NCBI GenBank assembly: GCA_028673005.1
Contig: CM054116.1
Span: forward strand, 22,173,840-22,237,839
Reading direction: 5' to 3'
DNA length: 64,000 bases
From: Tanypteryx hageni
Taxonomy: Eukaryota > Arthropoda > Insecta > Odonata > Petaluridae
Positions 13,701-28,700 of this stretch are shown here, piece after piece. The first letter of the stretch is position 1. Each line of letters starts with the position of its first letter. The notes beneath the pieces were generated by a model. The model searched no databases, had not been told where the DNA came from, and saw only the letters and a list, made by a program, of their open reading frames with translations. The position numbers and the translations under genes were made by a program.

Positions 13701-16700
13701 CACTACAAGTGTTCATCAGCTAGTGGACCAAGAAATAATATTAGAAGTCTAAAGTATCATTTTCCAAGAGTAATTTTCCTTCGAATGATTGAATGCATTG
13801 AGAATTTCACTACTGTACCTAATCAGAACATTAGACAAAGCATGGAGACGAGCGACATCAGAAACAATTAAGAATTGTTTCAGCCATGCTGGTCTTTCTA
13901 AAATCAAGACAGTAGATGTCAGTCTTAATGAAAAAACAGTATTAGAATGGTTGTTGGAGATGAATGTAAAAAAATTTAAAATTTGCCATGGATAGGTATG
14001 GCAACAGAGAGTATGGCAAAGAAGAAATGGAAGAACCAGTTCCCACTGTGAATGAAGGCAAGCAATTACAGTGATGTCATGTTTTTATGAATGGAAACAT
14101 TGAGAAATTCATACTAACATGACTTTCTCCAAACCTGTAATATTTCTAAAAATTCCCAATAGGTTACATAATAAAAAATATTTTAAGAAACTGCGAGAAA
14201 ATTTTACTTTACAAAGAAGAGAAATAAATTCAAACCATAGCCTTCTGATATTGGATATAGCCACAAAGCTCCAACAATTAAGAAAATAAAAAGGAGCATT
14301 ACTATGATGTAACTAAGGGTCAATTGTTAACAATAGTCGACGGTAGGTGGTGTGGTGGTGACAGCTTAATAATTTAGTTTTTAAGCTATCTCTTAAACAA
14401 TGCATTATATGGAAAAAAGTTTCAAACAAAGGTTGTAGAAAATTAAATTTCCTACAACTTTTATTCCAGTATATTTTTAAATATATGAGGTGCTACCCAA
14501 AAGTTCTGGGAATTTGAATAGCGCACGCGAACCGCTTGTAGTACGGCCACTCGCCACTAGGTAGTGCTGGCATTATCCTTTGTGAATAAGTGTGCAATGT
14601 GGCGGCCAGCTGAGTGCACAAGTTCTGTGCATTTTTGTAACATCGTGTTTGAGTGGTTCTGCGAATTCGTTTTGAACTGAAATGACTGATGTTAAGGAGC
14701 AAAGAATTTGCATCAAATTCTGCTTCAAACTCGGCAAAACGGCAGCAGAAACACATAGAATGCTTTAAAAAGCATTTGGTGAGGATGCTTTAAGCCAAAG
14801 CAAAACGTTCCTTTGGTACAAACGTTTCAAGGACGGACGGACGTCTGTCGACAACGATGAGCGTTCTGGTCGACCGTCGACAAGTACAACTCCGGAAAAC
14901 GTCGCAAAAGTGCGTGAGGCTATCCTGGCAGACCGAAGGCGAACAATCCATGATGTTTGTGACATTGTCGGACTGTCGTACGGGACGTGTCAATGCATTT
15001 TGTCGGAGGATTCGAACATGAGACGCATTGCTGCAAAATTTGTTCCGAGACTGCTGAGCAACGACTAGAAAGACCATCACATTGCTGTCTTCAAAATGAA
15101 GTTAGAGATGACCCCAACTTCATCTCCAAGGTCGTAACTGGTGATGAATCTTGGGTTTATGGTTATGACCCTGAAACAAAGCAGCAGTCGTCACAGTGGA
15201 AGTCGCCAAATTCACCGCGCCCAAAAAAAGCGCATCAAGTTCGCAGCAATGTCAAGTCCATGCTGATCATTTTTTTTATGTCAACAGGATCATTCACAAA
15301 GAATTCCTCCCACCCGGTCAAACTGTCAATGGAAAATTTTACTGCGATGTTTTGAAGCGGCTCAAGGAGAACGTACAACGCAAATGCCCAGACAAGTGGC
15401 GCAACAATGACTGAGTGCTCCACCATAAAAATGCACCTGCCCACATATCACTCATTATTAGGCAGTTCCTGGCTTCCAAAAACATAACAGTCATCCCCCA
15501 CCCCACCCCTCCCCTACTCTCCTGACCTTGCCCCCTGCAACTTTTTCCTGTTCCCCAAAATGAAACTTCAGCTGAAAGGCCGACGTTTTGACACGATTAA
15601 GGAGATCCGGGCAGAATCACAAGAGGTGCTTAACACACACCTATGGAATTCCAAGGATGCTTCGCATCATGGAAAAAATGCTGGGAACGCTGTATAAAAG
15701 CCCAAGGGGACTACTATGAAGGGGATGGTGGAAATTAGGACAGCGTAAGTAATTTTTTTTAATGCACAAATTCCCGGAACTTTTGGGTAGCACCTTGTAT
15801 CAAATATTAAAGCAAATATCTCAAAATAATGGATGTGACAAGAGTAAACACCCAATTGTGGTTGACTGATTTTTACCAAAAACTAATCAGTTCTTGTGAC
15901 TTTCATAAAAATGTTAAATATAAAATTTTGCATTGACCTGATTAATAGTTTTTGAGTTAGAGCACCCACAAAAAAGCTGTCACATACACACACAGACATC
16001 ATTGAGAAAATGGTCAAAACATGTTCAGGGGACCTCAAAACGTATATTTCCATTAAAATCTCAGAATAGATTTTTTTTCATGAAAACAATCCCCTATACT
16101 ACCTATGGAGAAAGTAAAAATTTAACTCACACACTTGATCATATTCAAATTTATATTTGGCATATAAATATGTCTTAACTCTCTCTTCAACACAAATGCT
16201 TTATGAGAGATCATTCTCAAAGTTGTTATTATATTTTGAATAGGTTCAGAAACTGTTTGAATCAATCTCACTTGGAGGCATTTATGTTAATGTCATGCGA
16301 GAAAGATATTTTAAGTAAAATAAAAAATGAAAATGTCATAGATATAATGACAAAAAAGTATTACATAAAATAACTATTAGATTAAAGAGAAATTTTCTTG
16401 GTCTATTTTGTATTCTGTAGGATGTATCTATAAGTCTGTTGTATTTCATAATTATTGTATCTCATGAAAATAAATCAAGAATATATTTATAACTTTTTGA
16501 GTGTATGTTTATAAAATAAGAAACAAGTAGGCCTATTCGGTCAATATTTCCCGGGCCTAAACATGTTCCCAGTCTGGCCCTGCATAAGAGATTAACTTTG
16601 AACTTAAGGTAAGAACAAGTGAAGATATAAAAATTAATTTTTATAACCAACTTTTATATGGTTAATACTTTAATATGAATAAACTCTATAATATAATTAT

Positions 16701-19700
16701 GATAACCTTTCCATTTGCATGGGTGTAAATAGTTGCAAAAGTGTCTACCAGCTGTTGAGCGTTGTGGGGGTCCCTCTATTTAATCTTTTTACAGTTGAGA
16801 GAATGGCAGACAGAAGTAAAGAACTCTGTGGCAAACGTAAGAATGTTTGGTATATAAGTACCCTAAATTCCCATGTATAACGCGCGCATTATACAAGTTT
16901 TTTTTGTAAAATTTTCAGAATTTTTTGATGCAGGTTATGTATTAGGAATGCCACTTTTTAAGAAAAATAAGATATGAGATAACCTTAAAGCGAGCAGCAT
17001 ATTCCATCTTGTGTTCACTAAATTGCTGCCATCTATCGAAATCTACGAAGAGCTTCTCCTTCTAAAATGTCAAAATTTAGTTTCAGCTATATGCAAACAT
17101 GCATAATATGTAATTTCAACACCTTTATAACTTGTTCTCCGAGGTTTGTGTTAACTCTGCAGATTTCATGGAAAAATTCAATGTTTTCAATGTACAAAGC
17201 AAACATTTAGTTCGAAAATACTTTTTCGGCTTAAACACGTCCTATATGTCGCATTAAAACTTTAATACATAATAATCAAGCAACATTAACATGGTTGGTT
17301 GGATAAACAAATCAAATTCCTCACTGAATATGAAAACAAATCTCCCTACCAAATGCATACACTTTCCTTAATAAAAAATTAGCAAATTGTTTACAAATTT
17401 TTGTCATTAATTCGTTATGAATCAAAACCATCAAAATCTTCAAATTCGGTCTCACAATTCAAATGAAAATCATTGATTTCATTTACAAATGAATCATTTA
17501 AATTTTCAATTGACAAATCTTTGCTTTTATCTGATGAAGAATCAGTTCCCCCCACCAACACTTTGAGAATGAATTCCAGGATTAGAAAGAAATAAAACAG
17601 GAAAACAAATCAGTAGAATGATTTTCTTCATCAACTAGCAGAGCAGATTCTATAGCCATTGAAGTGCCTTAAATATCATTTTCGGGAGAAACTTGCGAAA
17701 TACAGTAGTATGAATAAAAACCTTTTTGATGGAATAAAGTGATCTAAAGATCTCCTATGCAGACAGGCATAAGCTGTAATGTTGGGAATAATTTTGAAAT
17801 GAGAAAAGAGTCTGCTATGACCGGGAATCGAACCCACGTCTTCCACTTGCCGGGCGGATATTCTACCACTGAACTATCGTAGCAGATCAATTTTCTCGTT
17901 TCAAAATGCAGATGAAGAAAATCCGCATTCAGAAATGAGAAAATTGATCTGCTATGATAGTCCAGTGGTAGAATATCCGCCTGGCAAGTGGAAGACCCGG
18001 GTTCAATTCCCGGTCATAGCAGACTTTTTTCTCGTTTCAAAATTATTCCCAACATTACAGCTTATGCATGTCTGCATAGGATCTTTAGATCGCTTTATTC
18101 CATCAATTTCTTGCTTGGCAATCCATCAATCAATCTGAGAGGGATGAGTTTTATATACATGATGGCAACAAGATGTTGGGATGAGGAAGCCCAGTAAACA
18201 CTCGCCAATCGGTCGACTTCAAGTTGGCGAGGCCCTGGGGATGTCGAAGCGACACACGTAAAACAACACTAAAAAACACAGAAAAATAACTAACGTAGAA
18301 GCTTTAGCAATGATTCCTTCTTCAGCTAACGAGAGAGACAACTGATGGCAGTGACACTGGGTGGAGGCATGGGGGTGGAAGGTTGGTGCGGAAAGGTCAG
18401 GGATTGGAGGATGTGGAGGGGGTTGGGGATTGGAAGGGGGTTGGGAGAAGACAGAAGGGGAGTAAAAAGCTATCGAAGAGGGGAGTGAAGGAGTTTAAGA
18501 AATGAATATGCGAAAGCTCCCACTGACAGAGTTGGGGAGCCGAAGCATTGTCGGGGAGAGTGCGAATGACTCTCACTGTGAAGCAGTCGTTAAATTTTAA
18601 ATTATGTTGGTTCACATGAAAGGCCACCGGCAGCGGATGTTTGAGAGTGACGCTGTTGTGGTGGCCGTTCATGCGGATGTTGAGGGGATTGTTGGTGAGG
18701 CCAACATAAAAGGCATTTCAGGAGGTAAATAATATTGCGGGTGGTGCAGTTGGTGGTATATAAACAAAATGTTTCCAGCAATACCAAACATCTGATCCTT
18801 AAATCCCAAATAAATTTTTACCATTGTGCTTTCCTAAATCTAATTAAGTGCTTGCTAACTGATAAAAAATAGTACCTGTGATCACTCTCAATTAGTTCAC
18901 ATGAAGAATTAGCTTATATAATAAAACTAGTGTAAATGACTGTTGAAATTAAATGGGGAAAATTGGAGCTTAATACATTGAACTATATTGGAAGGAAGTG
19001 AGCTAAATCTGACACTTATACGAACATTAGATAAGATAGATGAACAGGTTTTCACTTAAATATATTTTTTTATATCTTTAACATTTTATTCTGAAAAAAA
19101 ATTAGCTATTATGGACTCATCAGATATGTTGATTTTCTGTATGAACAACAATTGTGTTGATCGCCAAGGGAATGTTTCAATAAAAATGGTAAATTTTGAC
19201 AAATTTTCGAATATTTGAGCTTAATGTGAGCGAATTTGATTCTAAAACAAAAATCGATGATAAGAATAAGAATCTTCATTTAATTTCCATTAAAATGGTT
19301 CTTATCCGAAATCGTGCGTCAATTACTTATAATTTAATTTTGCAAAAGAAAATAAGTCTGCAAGTGTGAAAGAGATATATTTAAGATCCCTCTTATGGGA
19401 AATCCCATATAGTGTTCCAACCAACAGATTAAGGCTTTTATTAATAGTTTAACAAACGTATAATTTCAATTACCTTAAAAGTCCATCAGAACATGCAGCT
19501 ACAACAACGATAAACAGTGTAGACCGATCTGAGAGCTTTTCAGACTCTAATACACTCATTACAGGGAAAAAAGCACAAATGTCCATGAATCTAGACTCTG
19601 GATCCTTTGGAACCTCTTTCACCCCATGTTTTTTAGTGCCAAGCAATAAGGAGGATTGCTCTTTAACTCTGCATTGTTCCAAATTCATATCCATATCCAG

Positions 19701-22700
19701 TCCTTCTTGTTCTATAAAATGAAAATGTTTTGCAGTACTGTTCTAATAACCGGGTGAAAGTCAAGAAAGTGACAGTAGTGCTGTCAATGGTGAGAAAGTG
19801 GCGAGAAATGATACTACTACAGAAATGGTACGACTACGGGGCATGGTCACTGGCACCATAAAAGGCGATAAAGTGAGGTGACTGAACTACAATGTCGTAC
19901 ATACATATTAGAAGCATTTCCAAATATATTATTGAACAACTAATAACTAAGCTCCTTCTGCACTGCAATACCATCGGAAATCATTGTTGAAGCAGAGATG
20001 CATTGGGTGCCCTCTGCCACACTTGTAATTATTCCATATTCCTGCAGAAACGTCACACTAGCTTCTTCTCTGACTGGTAGCTCGTGATACTTTAGGGGAG
20101 GCATCAACCCAGTGGGGGGGATACAGTGAACGTGGAAAGGAAACAAACCAACTAACCAAACCAACTCAATCTGGGAGGCCAAGGAGGTTCTTATGTCATA
20201 GTAATACCATTTCTCGCCACTTTCTCACAATCGACAGTGCTACTATCACTATCTTGGCATTCACCCAGTTATTGGAACAGAACCTATTTTTCAAATATAA
20301 ATATGATATATGAAGAAAAACAAACATAATATACAGTATTTATTGTGAATGAAGAGGCTATAATTTGACACAATGTAAGCCATTTAAAAACAACTTCAGC
20401 AAATTCAAAATTAAGTGCTGAAGCTCAGCTCTCATTATGGCATTGAAAATTGAATGGGCCACAGGCTCAATTTATACGTATGAAATAGCTGGAGGAAAGA
20501 AACAGAAAGCAGATATTAAAAAGCAAATATCATGTAACAGAACTACACATTAACTCACTAACCAGGTAGATCAAAGGAAAGCTTCCAAACTTTTATCTGA
20601 GCTCTTCCACCTGCTGTAAATATCATAAAATCCACAGTATGAAAATTTTCTTCAATTTCTTCACTTTGCCTTCTGTCAAATACTTGCAAAGGTTTGTCAG
20701 TCATATCTCTGTCAAATAGGAAGGCAAAATATGAGAATATGTAAATGGCTCATTTAAATGAACAGATGGATAAATTACTGAATGATAATACTTACATATC
20801 AAATAGGGTTTTCCCTGAGTTAGGCAAAGGAAGCACAAAAAGAGTCCTAATGCTAGAAAGATGACCGTGGAGAGAATTGATTGTAGATAGTACAAAGGAA
20901 TTACCAACACCAAAGGGAGCAAAGATGCTCACTCTAGCAGTAGTGTCTTCACTTCCTGATATAACAAGTACGGAATCACCTTGGTATTTTCCATTAAATT
21001 TCAATGAAGTCAAGTTGTAACATCTGACACAGTTGATTTCTTTTGAATGAAGTCCTTCCTGCAAGGAAAATGACTGTTATAGAGAATTGAATCTTCTTTC
21101 TTGGCCAAACATTACAGAAATAAAGGTGAGATTATAAATGTACACATTTTTATAAAGATATTAAATTAACATAAATCCACACCAGGTTATTTACAGAAAT
21201 GAGAGCTACATTAGAAATTAGCGATATCCTTCCTCTATTTCTTTACATAATCCCCTTCCACATTCAGGCATTTGTCCCACCACTACACCAACTTATCAAA
21301 TCCCTCTGCAAAGAAATTGGTGCTATGTGTATGGATTGAATGGCGCACAGCTTCTTGAACCTCTGTGTTGTTTCCAAAATGCTGACTTTCCAACTCCTTC
21401 AACACCGGGAACAAGTAGAAGTCGCTTGGAGCCAGGTTGGGGCTGAAAAGGGTGTGGTCCAGTCATTCCCAACCAAATTCCTCAATCCGGGTTTGTATCA
21501 ATCCGGCGGTATGTGGACGGGCATTGTCGTCATGCAGAATGACACCTTTGGTGAGGAGGCCTGGGTGCTTGCGACTGATGGCAGATTTCAGTCTAACAAT
21601 AATGGTCGGCATTGATGGTAGCTCTTCAATCCAGGAATTCCACAAAGAGAACGCCTTTGATATCCCAGAACATAGTCAGCATAACCTTTCCTGTGAACTG
21701 GGTCACTATAAACTTTTTTCTCACTGGAGATGACATATGCTTCCACTCCATGGATATGATCTTCGATTCAGGAGTGAAGTGATGTGCACCCAGCTCTCAT
21801 CACGTCACGACACAATGCAGAAAGGCATTTCTATCCTTTCGGTACCGCATGAGATGTTCCAGGCTGCAGCCCATCTTCTTACTGTGATGCTCAGGGATGA
21901 GTTGATGAGGCACCCACTGTGACGAAACTTTCCGGTAGGCCAGAATGCCATGGATAATGTTGTGGACACTGCCAATAGACATCCCCATTGTTTCGGTCAC
22001 CTCACGCACTTTAACCCGCCTGTTTTCTTGAATCATTTGGTTCACTCGATCCACACTGGCATCTGCACTGGCAGTAGAGCAGGGCTCGACAAATCCTGGG
22101 TGCCAGGTCACCATGGCGTCTAAGATTGTCATGCTGGTGCCTAGATATTGTATATGCATGTTCTGTAGTTAGGTTATGGTTATACTGTAGTCAAGTGCTG
22201 TTGTCATATTATCGGGCTCAGCTGTAGGAGTAGCAAAATAGAATATATCTATCAGAAGCATTCAAGTTCCTGAAAATAAGTGCAAATTTTTATTCTTGTT
22301 CGTAATCTACATGTTTTCAGAATATCATTAGACTTTTTCAGATGTATAAGGCTCATTTTATTATGTTCTGCTACATAATGTGACATAAATAAATGTGCAT
22401 GGCTTAATTATTGTAGCAGATTCATGTCTAAATTATTAAATGTATTTTTCTGACGATGATAAAAATATCTGCCAAGATTGTGTAACATATGCACTGGCTC
22501 CTAGATTTTGGAGGTGGCACCTAGATTTTCAGAAAATTCGTCGAGTCCTGCAGTAGAGGGATGACCAGTTCGATGTTCATGCACAGACTCGTTCACCCTT
22601 CACTGAACAGCTGACACCATCTTTGCACCATTTGCTCCAACATCACATCTTCTCTATACACTTCCACCAGCTTACTGTGGATGGCACTTCCTGACAAGCC

Positions 22701-25700
22701 CCAAGCCCACTCATACCAAATGACAGCTCGCACCTTCTCTTTAGACCATGTCTCCAACACACGAACATTCACCATCATGTCTAAACTCACAATGTAGCAG
22801 GCATGCTCGATGCTGCATGCTGTCCAGTTAAGCTGCCACTGCACATGACCAACAGCTGGCAGTGCCACAACGGGTACCAGGAGAACTAAAGGAAGGATGT
22901 TGCTCATTTTAATGTAGCTCTCATTTCTGTAAATAAACAGGTGTGGATTTATGAGGCCCCTGAAACTTATTTACTGAACACCCCTCATACTAAGGTAAGA
23001 GAAGTCTATCTTGAACACATACCTAAGCAAATTTTTGATTTTGTTCCTTCAACAAGTTTCTTTTATTTTTGCAAGATGTCACACTTACCTGTAACACAAT
23101 TCTACTCAAACTGCTGGGTGAAATCTTCCAATTAATAAGGGAGAGTATGCCATTTTTAATCAGAGCCAGCCGGAACTGCAACATTTCATCACTTTGAGCT
23201 AGAAAATCTAAATCCCATGATCGATGTCCTCCTCCACAGTTTTTTTCTAACAATATAGATCTTTCATGAAGACCCCAAATAACAGCACATACCTATACAA
23301 TGAAAGGAATCATCACTGAACATCGTATCTATGCAATATATTCTTGTAACAAGCGAATAAATCTTTGTTACCATATCATTCCATTTATAAACAAAAATTG
23401 AAAATACCTATTCATTCCAAAAATAAATCTAAGATACAAGACAGTGAAATTATTCTTACCCCTTTGAATCCAAACACAAATATTTTCTCATTGAGGATTA
23501 AACATCGGGCTGCCCAATCAAAACCCAGCCTCTCCTTCCCCTTGGTTTTCAAAAGCCCTTTCCTGATAACATATAAGTTAAGTGTCCCATTCCTGCCACT
23601 GGTGTAGATGACTGAATTGTAAGCAAGTTTGTAAATATTTTCCATGTTGGGTTGCTGAGATTCTAGGTACATTTCATGATAAGTGGGCATCCAATGCTTT
23701 CCCCTGTCCTTCTCCACATTACTTTTGCCCCAAAAAATAAGAAAACTTGTGATACCCATTTGACCATGTACATTCCGAAGAATTTGCACAGGATCCTGAA
23801 ATTTTTTGCAATAAATATTAAGCAATTAGATAGGCACAGAAAACAGAAAAACATTGATATCTGTGATAATTATTGCATGGTTGAACTGATGTAATAAAAG
23901 TTGGCAGATAAAAAGTAGCATACATATATCCCATATGCTAGGCAATTACACATTTAATTAAAGAGATATCATTTTCAGACCATAATATTTGAAGTTATAA
24001 ATAAACTAAAACATGATTCAATTTACACCAAGATAAAGAATTTATAAACTCACTGGATGACAACTAGAATACACAAGAAGATCTCCAGATCGATTACCAC
24101 AAAGGATAAGACCTGGTGGTGCACCCCATGGAATCCATGCAGCAGCAGTTGTCCAGCGCTGCTTACTACGAGGAAGCATCCAAATACCAACTTCTTCAAG
24201 TACCTCTCTTCCTTCTTCTTTAGGGACAACAAGAAACAAGAATTAAGCAAGCCATGACTTGATTAGAAATATACACTTTCATCTTCTAATAGTAGCTATA
24301 AAAAACTTTCTAATTACACCATAAAAATCAATCCCATATTAGACTAAAATTCAAAATCATTGCATTTATATCATTATCTGTTACCAATATGACAGTATTT
24401 TTCTTTTGTAATACATTACTTCATGATAAGAATTTAGTTTAAAAATGAATGTTTTATACTCAGTATTTCCATGCTTTAGAATCAAATAGTTCATCCAAGA
24501 TTGCCTTCTTTAAATAATCTAACACTGAAAATGGATTTAATGAATAAGAGAATTTCAGGAATTATCATTATAGCATTCATAGCATACTTTGATGTAAAAG
24601 CCATAACTGAAGTTTTCCTTCTGACCCACACGTTAATAGAAGATCATCTGATAGCCAATGAACTGAAAGTGCATACTCCTTGGATAAATTCACTTTAGCT
24701 ACATGTTCTATTCCATTTCCACCAATTGTAGAGTTTCCTGAAATGAAAAACAGCTTTTAAATCAATGAGGTTATAAATTTGATAACAAAAACATGACTCA
24801 TCAAAGGAAAATATTAAATATTAAAAACAAATTAATTATCCAAAAGTTACCTGCTAATACAACCACATCACCATTAGATGAAGTAACAGCAATGGATTTT
24901 CGATTATAACTAGCTTCCAGCAAACTTAGACCAGTATACCTATGATCTTCTAAGATACACTGCCAATTCAGAGAAGCACATTCCAACACTGTTGCTATAG
25001 CAAGAGCCCCATTTTTTGTAATAACCATAGGGTGCAGGCCATTGCCATACAAGCATACTCTTTTAGAAGGGTCACCCTTCTCCAAAGGAGGGAGAGACGA
25101 AATATGGCTTGGGCACAATAAGGTGGACATGTTCCAAAGAAGAACACCACCATCCTCCAATGCAACAACCTATACATGGGTAAATTAATAGTGCATATTA
25201 ATACAGAACCTAACCTTCTTAGCAATTTTTGCCATTAAGGAATGATGAAATCATTTTGCAGAAAAGCAAAATAAACTTTGGATACACAAACATTCAGGGA
25301 ACATGAACATGAGTTTAACACGTTATTTTTCAGAAAATGTACCAATGAAATAAAAATTTACCACAACAATTTGTTATATTGAATACCAAAAATAAGAATC
25401 TAACAAATTAAAGGAAAAGAATAACTCTTACATACCACACTATTAACAAATCCATGACTTGGGTTTCAATGTGTGTGTGTGTATTTTTGACTAATCAACG
25501 TCTTGGATTATTAGAGCCATAACTCATTCCACACCGAACATGATCACAAGGGAGGAAGGAAACTCAGTGCTGGCTTAGCCTACTCTTAACGAAGAGCGAC
25601 AAGGGGGCCAACGGCTTAATGCCCCTTCCGAAGGACGGAACACTGACTTGTGGGGTATTCTCAAACCACACAAACAGGGAGCTGGGCGACATTGGAAAAA

Positions 25701-28700
25701 ACCTTACTTTTGCAGGATTCGTACCCACTACCCTTTTGAGCAACAGGCGAGTAGCAGCCAGCGTCCTAATCACTACACTACCGACACCACCTTGGGTTTC
25801 AATGCTTGGCATCATCATCAGGTGAGGTTGCTGTCAAAACATACACTACATTGAGATCAAGGTGAAGGTGAGGGTGAAGGAAGTAAAAAGGTAAACTGAC
25901 GGAAGTTTTAAAATTAGATTACTGGAGCATGTTAAGGCTTTCAACAAATAGTTGATCACCAGCTCCCAAATACCTAAACCCATTACAAACTCCAGTCGCT
26001 ATTGTAATTTTAATTTAGGTACACACTATTTTTCCAGCAAAGGTGCAGAACTTGATTCATTTGAATAATTGGATATTTAACAAGAAGAAGTCCAATCCAG
26101 GACTAATGCAGGCTAGTTTCCCAAAGTTGTATCCCGAATTGATTACTTATATTGACAGAAAATGTTTCAGTATGTGTTAGTCATTCCAAGGAATTCTCAT
26201 ACCATAAATACCACTTGTAGTTCATTGTTTATCAATGACAAAGAAAAATTGGAAAACAAATTAATAGAGTATTATCAGGTATAAAATACTAAAAACAATG
26301 TCAAAATCTCTTTCTGACATTTTGCATGTATTTTTTATTAAATGAATTTAATAAATGTTACTGTTTATAAGCTAATATATCTGGATCAACTGTCCATTGC
26401 TGACGAATAGTCAAGTGGAAAAAATAACCCATTTGTTCACTCGTCAATGCTCAAGCAGAGTTTTGTAATAATGGTCTCCATGGCAACAATCCAATAAAAT
26501 GGTATTTAAAATGCTGTGTTTTAGTAGAAATTCAAGAAAATATGATTAATTATCAAAATTCAGTGATAAGAATTAGAATCTACATTCTTTTCCCTTTAGA
26601 ACAATACAAACCTCGCTCCAATATCACAATTTTAAGATATTTTAATGTATTAAAGAAAACATCTCTGCACGATGGATTTGAGATTTCCTACGTAAAACAA
26701 ATAGAGAAAAAAAGTTCCTGGAATCGAAACCGGGACTTCAATCTTTGCCAAATAAAATATAGCCCAGAGGTGGGCCCTGGCAGCGCGAGCCTCATACCAA
26801 GTTTCATGAAAATCGGTCCATTGGTGCAAAAGTTGTTAGTAGGGGACACACACACACAGACATGACTATTTCATAAGGCTGTTTCCTTCGGAAACCAGCC
26901 TAAAAACGTAACAGAAATCATAATGTAAATTTACTCAACAAATGTTTATTTCCACCCTACCCCTCCATGCTTACTGCCATAGAAACATCCTTACTACCTC
27001 ACCTGAATTTCACTACAGCTGAGGTTTCCAGATTTTCGTAGGATTACCCCAACTTGATAACCTGTTTCTATATCCCAACTAATATTATGAAAGTTCCACT
27101 TTTTAAACAAAATGGTTCAACAATCAAAATTTTAATCGGTATATGAATGCTACCAACAAGCAAGACTAGGTTTACAGTGCTACATACAATGACTTCAATG
27201 CATAAACAATGTTTTATGCTCAGTGTGTACTACATGTGCTTGGCCTGGTGAGTGACTGCCAACTATATGTCTATCTCCTTTGCTCTTAATGACCTTCCTT
27301 TCTATCTTGTGCACATCTCACCCGCCACTTGAAACTGGTTTTATTGTATATAATAGCATGGCATGCTAATGTAAGGTTAGGTATCTTAAAGGTACCGTCA
27401 TTGTATGCATTGTACATGTTTGTTTAATTCATTGCATTTGTAAAATATGCAGCATACTGGGATATTCTAATGCAATGAATATTCTATACAGTTTACTTAA
27501 AAAAATATATATTCTCGTGCTTCACTTTCGGTAAATAACGTTATTCAAATTTTTAATACATTATTTTACTGTCTGTTGTGTCCTATATATTGCAATACTA
27601 GTGATTTTCATGTAAATCTGAATTACGCTTTCATTTCGCATTTGTAAGAGGTAAGAGCTTTATTAGTTACTTTGTACTTAATATGAAATCATAAGAAATA
27701 AATATGAACTAACCTTATAAAAAAAATTAAATTCCAGCCCATGATGGATTCAGGCAATGATTCATATGAGACACCGAAAAAGAAATGGCTTGTTGAATTT
27801 AAAAATGGAGAAATAAGTATAGCTGGATAAAAATTGGTGATGATGGCACTACTGCAATACGTTCCATGTGTAAAAATAAATGTTTTTCAAGTGGCCATGT
27901 TGGTGCAAATGATATAAAGAAACAGTAAAACTAAATTTCATAATGAAAGTTTGTCGTCTGGTAAAATATCAAATTTCTTGTTACCAAAAACACCAAAGAA
28001 GAAAAAAACAATTGCCACAGAGACTGCATTCATGTACCATATAGTTAAAACTTTCAAGCTGGGTCATATTTACTGAGATTATCGAAATCCGAGATTTTTT
28101 AAAATATAAACCTATTTAATTCTATATGAATGTTAAATTATCAAATTCATTCTGTAAAAACAAGATTTTGGTTAATTTAAGTTTTAGTAAACAAAAATGG
28201 ACATAAACAAAATAAATTAACAAAAGGCATATATAATTTACCAGAAAATAAAGAAAAAACAATAATTTAAAAGATAGACATGTGAAAAGAAAAGGGCTGC
28301 AAACAAAAATATAAAACGTACCAAGGAGCAAAGTATATCATACAAAAGACGGACTTCAAATGAGACCTTTCTGAAGGTTCGAGTGCTTTGCCTGATGAAA
28401 TTGAGGGGCAAATTCCGAGCGTCATCTATTGATGGCGCTTGGCTTGAATGAGTTAAGCATTCACATAGTTTCAATTCAAGCAATTGTGCAGGAAATTTGT
28501 TTTCATCATTATTCAGTGATTCAGTAATTGTAAGAACACACAGCTGTGGGAGAACAAAAGGGTCAAAAATTGTCACACAATACTTGGTCCAAAATGGAAT
28601 AGTGATAGGTAGCTTGAACGTCCGGCATTTAGTGGCACCGTTGAGGGAAAGGGCCCGCCGGGAGGGAGATGAGCGGGTGTTCTCCTGGTGTATTCCAGGC

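Larger units (their letters stand above)
17728..18102. repeat. Long inverted repeat with two tRNA-like units
   Basis: Two arms of about 180 bases (17728-17909 and 17921-18102) are inverted copies, roughly 93 percent alike by eye, around a loop of about 11 bases. Each arm carries one tRNA-like unit, transcribed outward from the centre. I infer a palindromic, tRNA-derived repeat, formed either by two SINE copies inserted head to head or by fold-back duplication. It lies in WDR6 intron 13. Confidence 0.8.

Noticed and set aside
16860..16930. ATAACGCGCGCATTATACA motif as a transposon end
   Set aside because: It resembles the ends of some DNA transposons, but no partner end or target duplication was found nearby.
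17813..18021. Two functional nuclear tRNA genes
   Set aside because: The inverted-repeat context, the GGC anticodon and the mispair in the left acceptor stem argue for a tRNA-derived repeat; kept only as tRNA-like.
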